From NCBI RefSeq assembly GCF_006716905.1, contig NZ_VFPV01000006.1:1-40631 (forward strand): DNA of 40,631 nt, given 5' to 3'. The notes below the pieces were generated by a model. It did not search any database and was not told the origin of the DNA. It was given only the letters and a program-made list of their open reading frames with translations. Made by a program: the position numbers and the translations under genes. Numbering within the stretch: the stretch's first letter is position 1; the number at the start of each line of letters is the position of its first letter. This stretch comes from Acidovorax temperans. Lineage in GTDB: Bacteria > Pseudomonadota > Gammaproteobacteria > Burkholderiales > Burkholderiaceae_C. Positions 38,871 to 40,631 of this stretch are shown one piece after another.

Positions 38871-39221
38871 TCAGTTGCCGGTGAAGTTGGCAGCGATGAA
38901 GTTGCCCTGCGGCGTGAAGAACATGTAGAGGTTCGCCTTGGACTTGTCGGCAGCGGCCGGATCCTTGAAGGTGACCTTCCATTCCTTGCCCTTCTGGCCA
39001 TCGACCTGCTCGGGCGTGCCGGGCTTGATGCTCTGCCAGGACTTGTCGAGCTTGCCGCCGGCGATGAGCGCCTGCTGGCGCTTCACGGCGCAGCCCGACA
39101 CGGTCTCGGCCTTGGCTGGCGTGTTGCCGTGGAAATGGCAGTCGCCGTCACCGCCGGCAAAGGCGGGAGCGGAGAGGCTGAATGCGGCCATGGCGGCCAT
39201 CGAGACGAACAGTTTCTTCAT
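38871..39221 (-). CDS. Small periplasmic protein (DUF6488-like)
   Basis: 116 residues. Signal peptide MKKLFVSMAAMAAFSLSAPA with cleavage after AFA (about residue 22). The mature start GGDGDCHFHGNTPA has a Cys-His-His cluster that could bind metal. The rest is a small domain (LDKSWQSIKPGTPEQV, GKEWKVTFKDPAAADKSKAN, LYMFFTPQGNFIAANFTG) seen next to RND and HupE genes in Burkholderiales, from memory as DUF6488. Probably a metal chaperone or sensor in the periplasm, by context. Confidence 0.75.
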   Translation of the reverse strand: MKKLFVSMAAMAAFSLSAPAFAGGDGDCHFHGNTPAKAETVSGCAVKRQQALIAGGKLDKSWQSIKPGTPEQVDGQKGKEWKVTFKDPAAADKSKANLYMFFTPQGNFIAANFTGN

Positions 39222-39270
39222 GGAAAACTCCTTTGGTGGGGGGTGGGGGAAAACTCAAAGAACGCGGCCA

Positions 39271-40056
39271 TCAGAGGCTCTCGCGTCCCGTGCGGGTGCT
39301 CTTGTCGATGTCCATGTCTTCATGCAGGTGCTTGTGCTCCTCCTCGGGGAAGCGCAGGTTCTCTGCATCGAAGTCGTGGTGGTAGCCGTGCAGTTGCATC
39401 AACAGCAACAGCGCGCCGAGCGTCATCAGTGCGTTGTTCGAGAACGTGCTGAACCGCTGGAACGACTCACGCTTGCGCCACAGGGACAGCAGGGCGACCA
39501 TGACCACGAGAGCGGCGATCTGCCCGATCTCAACGCCGACGTTGAAGCTCAGGATCCGCATCAGCATGCTGAAGTTGTCGTCGCCCAGCGGCAGTTGCTG
39601 CAGGCGGGTGGACAGGCCGAAACCGTGCAGCAGCCCGAAGGCGAAGACGACACGCAGTAGGTTGGGCGACGGGCGGTTGAAGTACTTCTGGAAGCCGCCG
39701 TTGTTGTCGAACCCCTTGTAGATGACGCTGATCGCGATCAGTGCATCCACGAGCCAGAAGTTCCAGGTGATCTTCAGGAACGTCGCGAAGATCAGCGTGA
39801 TGCAGTGGCCCAGCGTGAACGCCGTGACGAACTTGGCCACATCGGTGAACTTCGTGAGGAAGAACACCACACCGAACAGGAACAACAGGTGGTCGTAGCC
39901 GGTCAGCATGTGGCTGGCGCCCAGCCCGATGTACTGCAGGTAGCCGCCATCCAGCATGCGCTGCTTGTCGGCCTCGGAGATGCCGTGCGCCCAGGCGGCC
40001 GCGGCGGAGAGGAGCAGGCCCACCGCGAGCAGCGGCCGGGCAAGACGTTGGAACAT
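39271..40056 (-). CDS. HupE/UreJ-family membrane protein
   Basis: 261 residues. Signal-like first helix (MFQRLARPLLAVGLLLSAAA), then HGISEADKQRML and six to seven membrane helices with the family's conserved His/Asp residues: TGYDHLLFLFGVVFF, AFTLGHCITL, GLLHGFGLSTRL and NVGVEIGQ. HupE/UreJ proteins are nickel or cobalt permeases in hydrogenase/urease operons; the longer HupE_UreJ_2 type is frequent in metal-efflux operons. The end is His/Asp/Glu-rich (EEEHKHLHEDMDID), a possible metal buffer. ATG 40056 gives the natural N-terminus. Confidence 0.85.
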   Translation of the reverse strand: MFQRLARPLLAVGLLLSAAAAWAHGISEADKQRMLDGGYLQYIGLGASHMLTGYDHLLFLFGVVFFLTKFTDVAKFVTAFTLGHCITLIFATFLKITWNFWLVDALIAISVIYKGFDNNGGFQKYFNRPSPNLLRVVFAFGLLHGFGLSTRLQQLPLGDDNFSMLMRILSFNVGVEIGQIAALVVMVALLSLWRKRESFQRFSTFSNNALMTLGALLLLMQLHGYHHDFDAENLRFPEEEHKHLHEDMDIDKSTRTGRESL

Positions 40057-40121
40057 GATTTCCTTTACTGCTGGTGAAAAATCAGGGAGACGGGGAAGCG
40101 CTCGCGCCTCCCCTATCAAGC

Positions 40122-40631
<510 letters not shown>

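Overview
This window looks like part of a large accessory plasmid from a betaproteobacterium, most likely order Burkholderiales (Comamonas, Delftia or Acidovorax-like). The evidence is an exact-length IS1071, a Tn402/Tn5053-family transposon carrying a pbr lead-resistance operon, plasmid partition, KfrA and replication genes, and high-GC coding with many GGAG-type ribosome binding sites. Species assignment is inference. No rRNA, tRNA, CRISPR array or integron integrase was seen.

Layout. 1-3667: the right end of a Tn3-family transposon lies directly against the 3' part of a truncated IS1071, a nested insertion. 3929-10420: plasmid backbone A, with a ColE2-type RepA primase/initiator, a candidate antisense RNA, a parA-parB-parC partition locus, two unknown small genes, a HAD hydrolase plus DEDDh exonuclease pair, and a RelB/YafQ-type toxin-antitoxin. 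Five patches of TAGGTAT/TATATA repeats are scattered over 6.38-9.71 kb between these genes. 10515-22795: a Tn402-like transposon (12,281 bp between its inverted repeats) carrying pbrR/pbrA-pbrBC-pbrT, followed by tniR-res-tniQ-tniB-tniA; tniB is split by an IS110-family (IS1111-like) element. 22796-27588: plasmid backbone B, with three coupled small envelope genes and their XRE regulator, a kfrA operon including a protein with a Fic-antitoxin motif, an iteron origin, and the C-terminal stump of an unrelated RepA. 27589-33338: a patchwork of an IS3-family element with 4-bp target duplication, a truncated response regulator, a Fur-box-preceded TonB-dependent siderophore receptor, a second IS3-family element, and a fragment of a second metal P-type ATPase. 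33339-36542: a full IS1071 of 3,204 bp. 36543-40631: a minus-strand metal-efflux operon (RND pump end, HupE/UreJ-like protein, small periplasmic protein, His-tailed MFS exporter, lipoprotein, unknown gene) cut off by IS1071.

How it works together. The pbr operon should give Pb(II) resistance: PbrT imports, PbrA exports to the periplasm, and the PbrBC phosphatase/peptidase fusion supplies phosphate for precipitation; PbrR senses the metal. The right-hand operon probably exports another divalent metal. Most of the rest concerns plasmid replication, partition and addiction, or is mobile-element debris.

Most interesting points. (1) The Tn402-like element separates two backbone segments with different replication systems, and its two flanks do not match, as expected for a transposon-mediated replicon fusion. 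(2) The 209-residue protein after KfrA carries the S-xxx-E-G Fic-inhibition motif but has no Fic toxin in the window. (3) The dispersed TAGGTAT repeats may tie partition and the nuclease/phosphatase genes into one regulon. (4) An antisense RNA probably controls repA. (5) The IS1111-like element has its large non-coding end where a seekRNA would be encoded.
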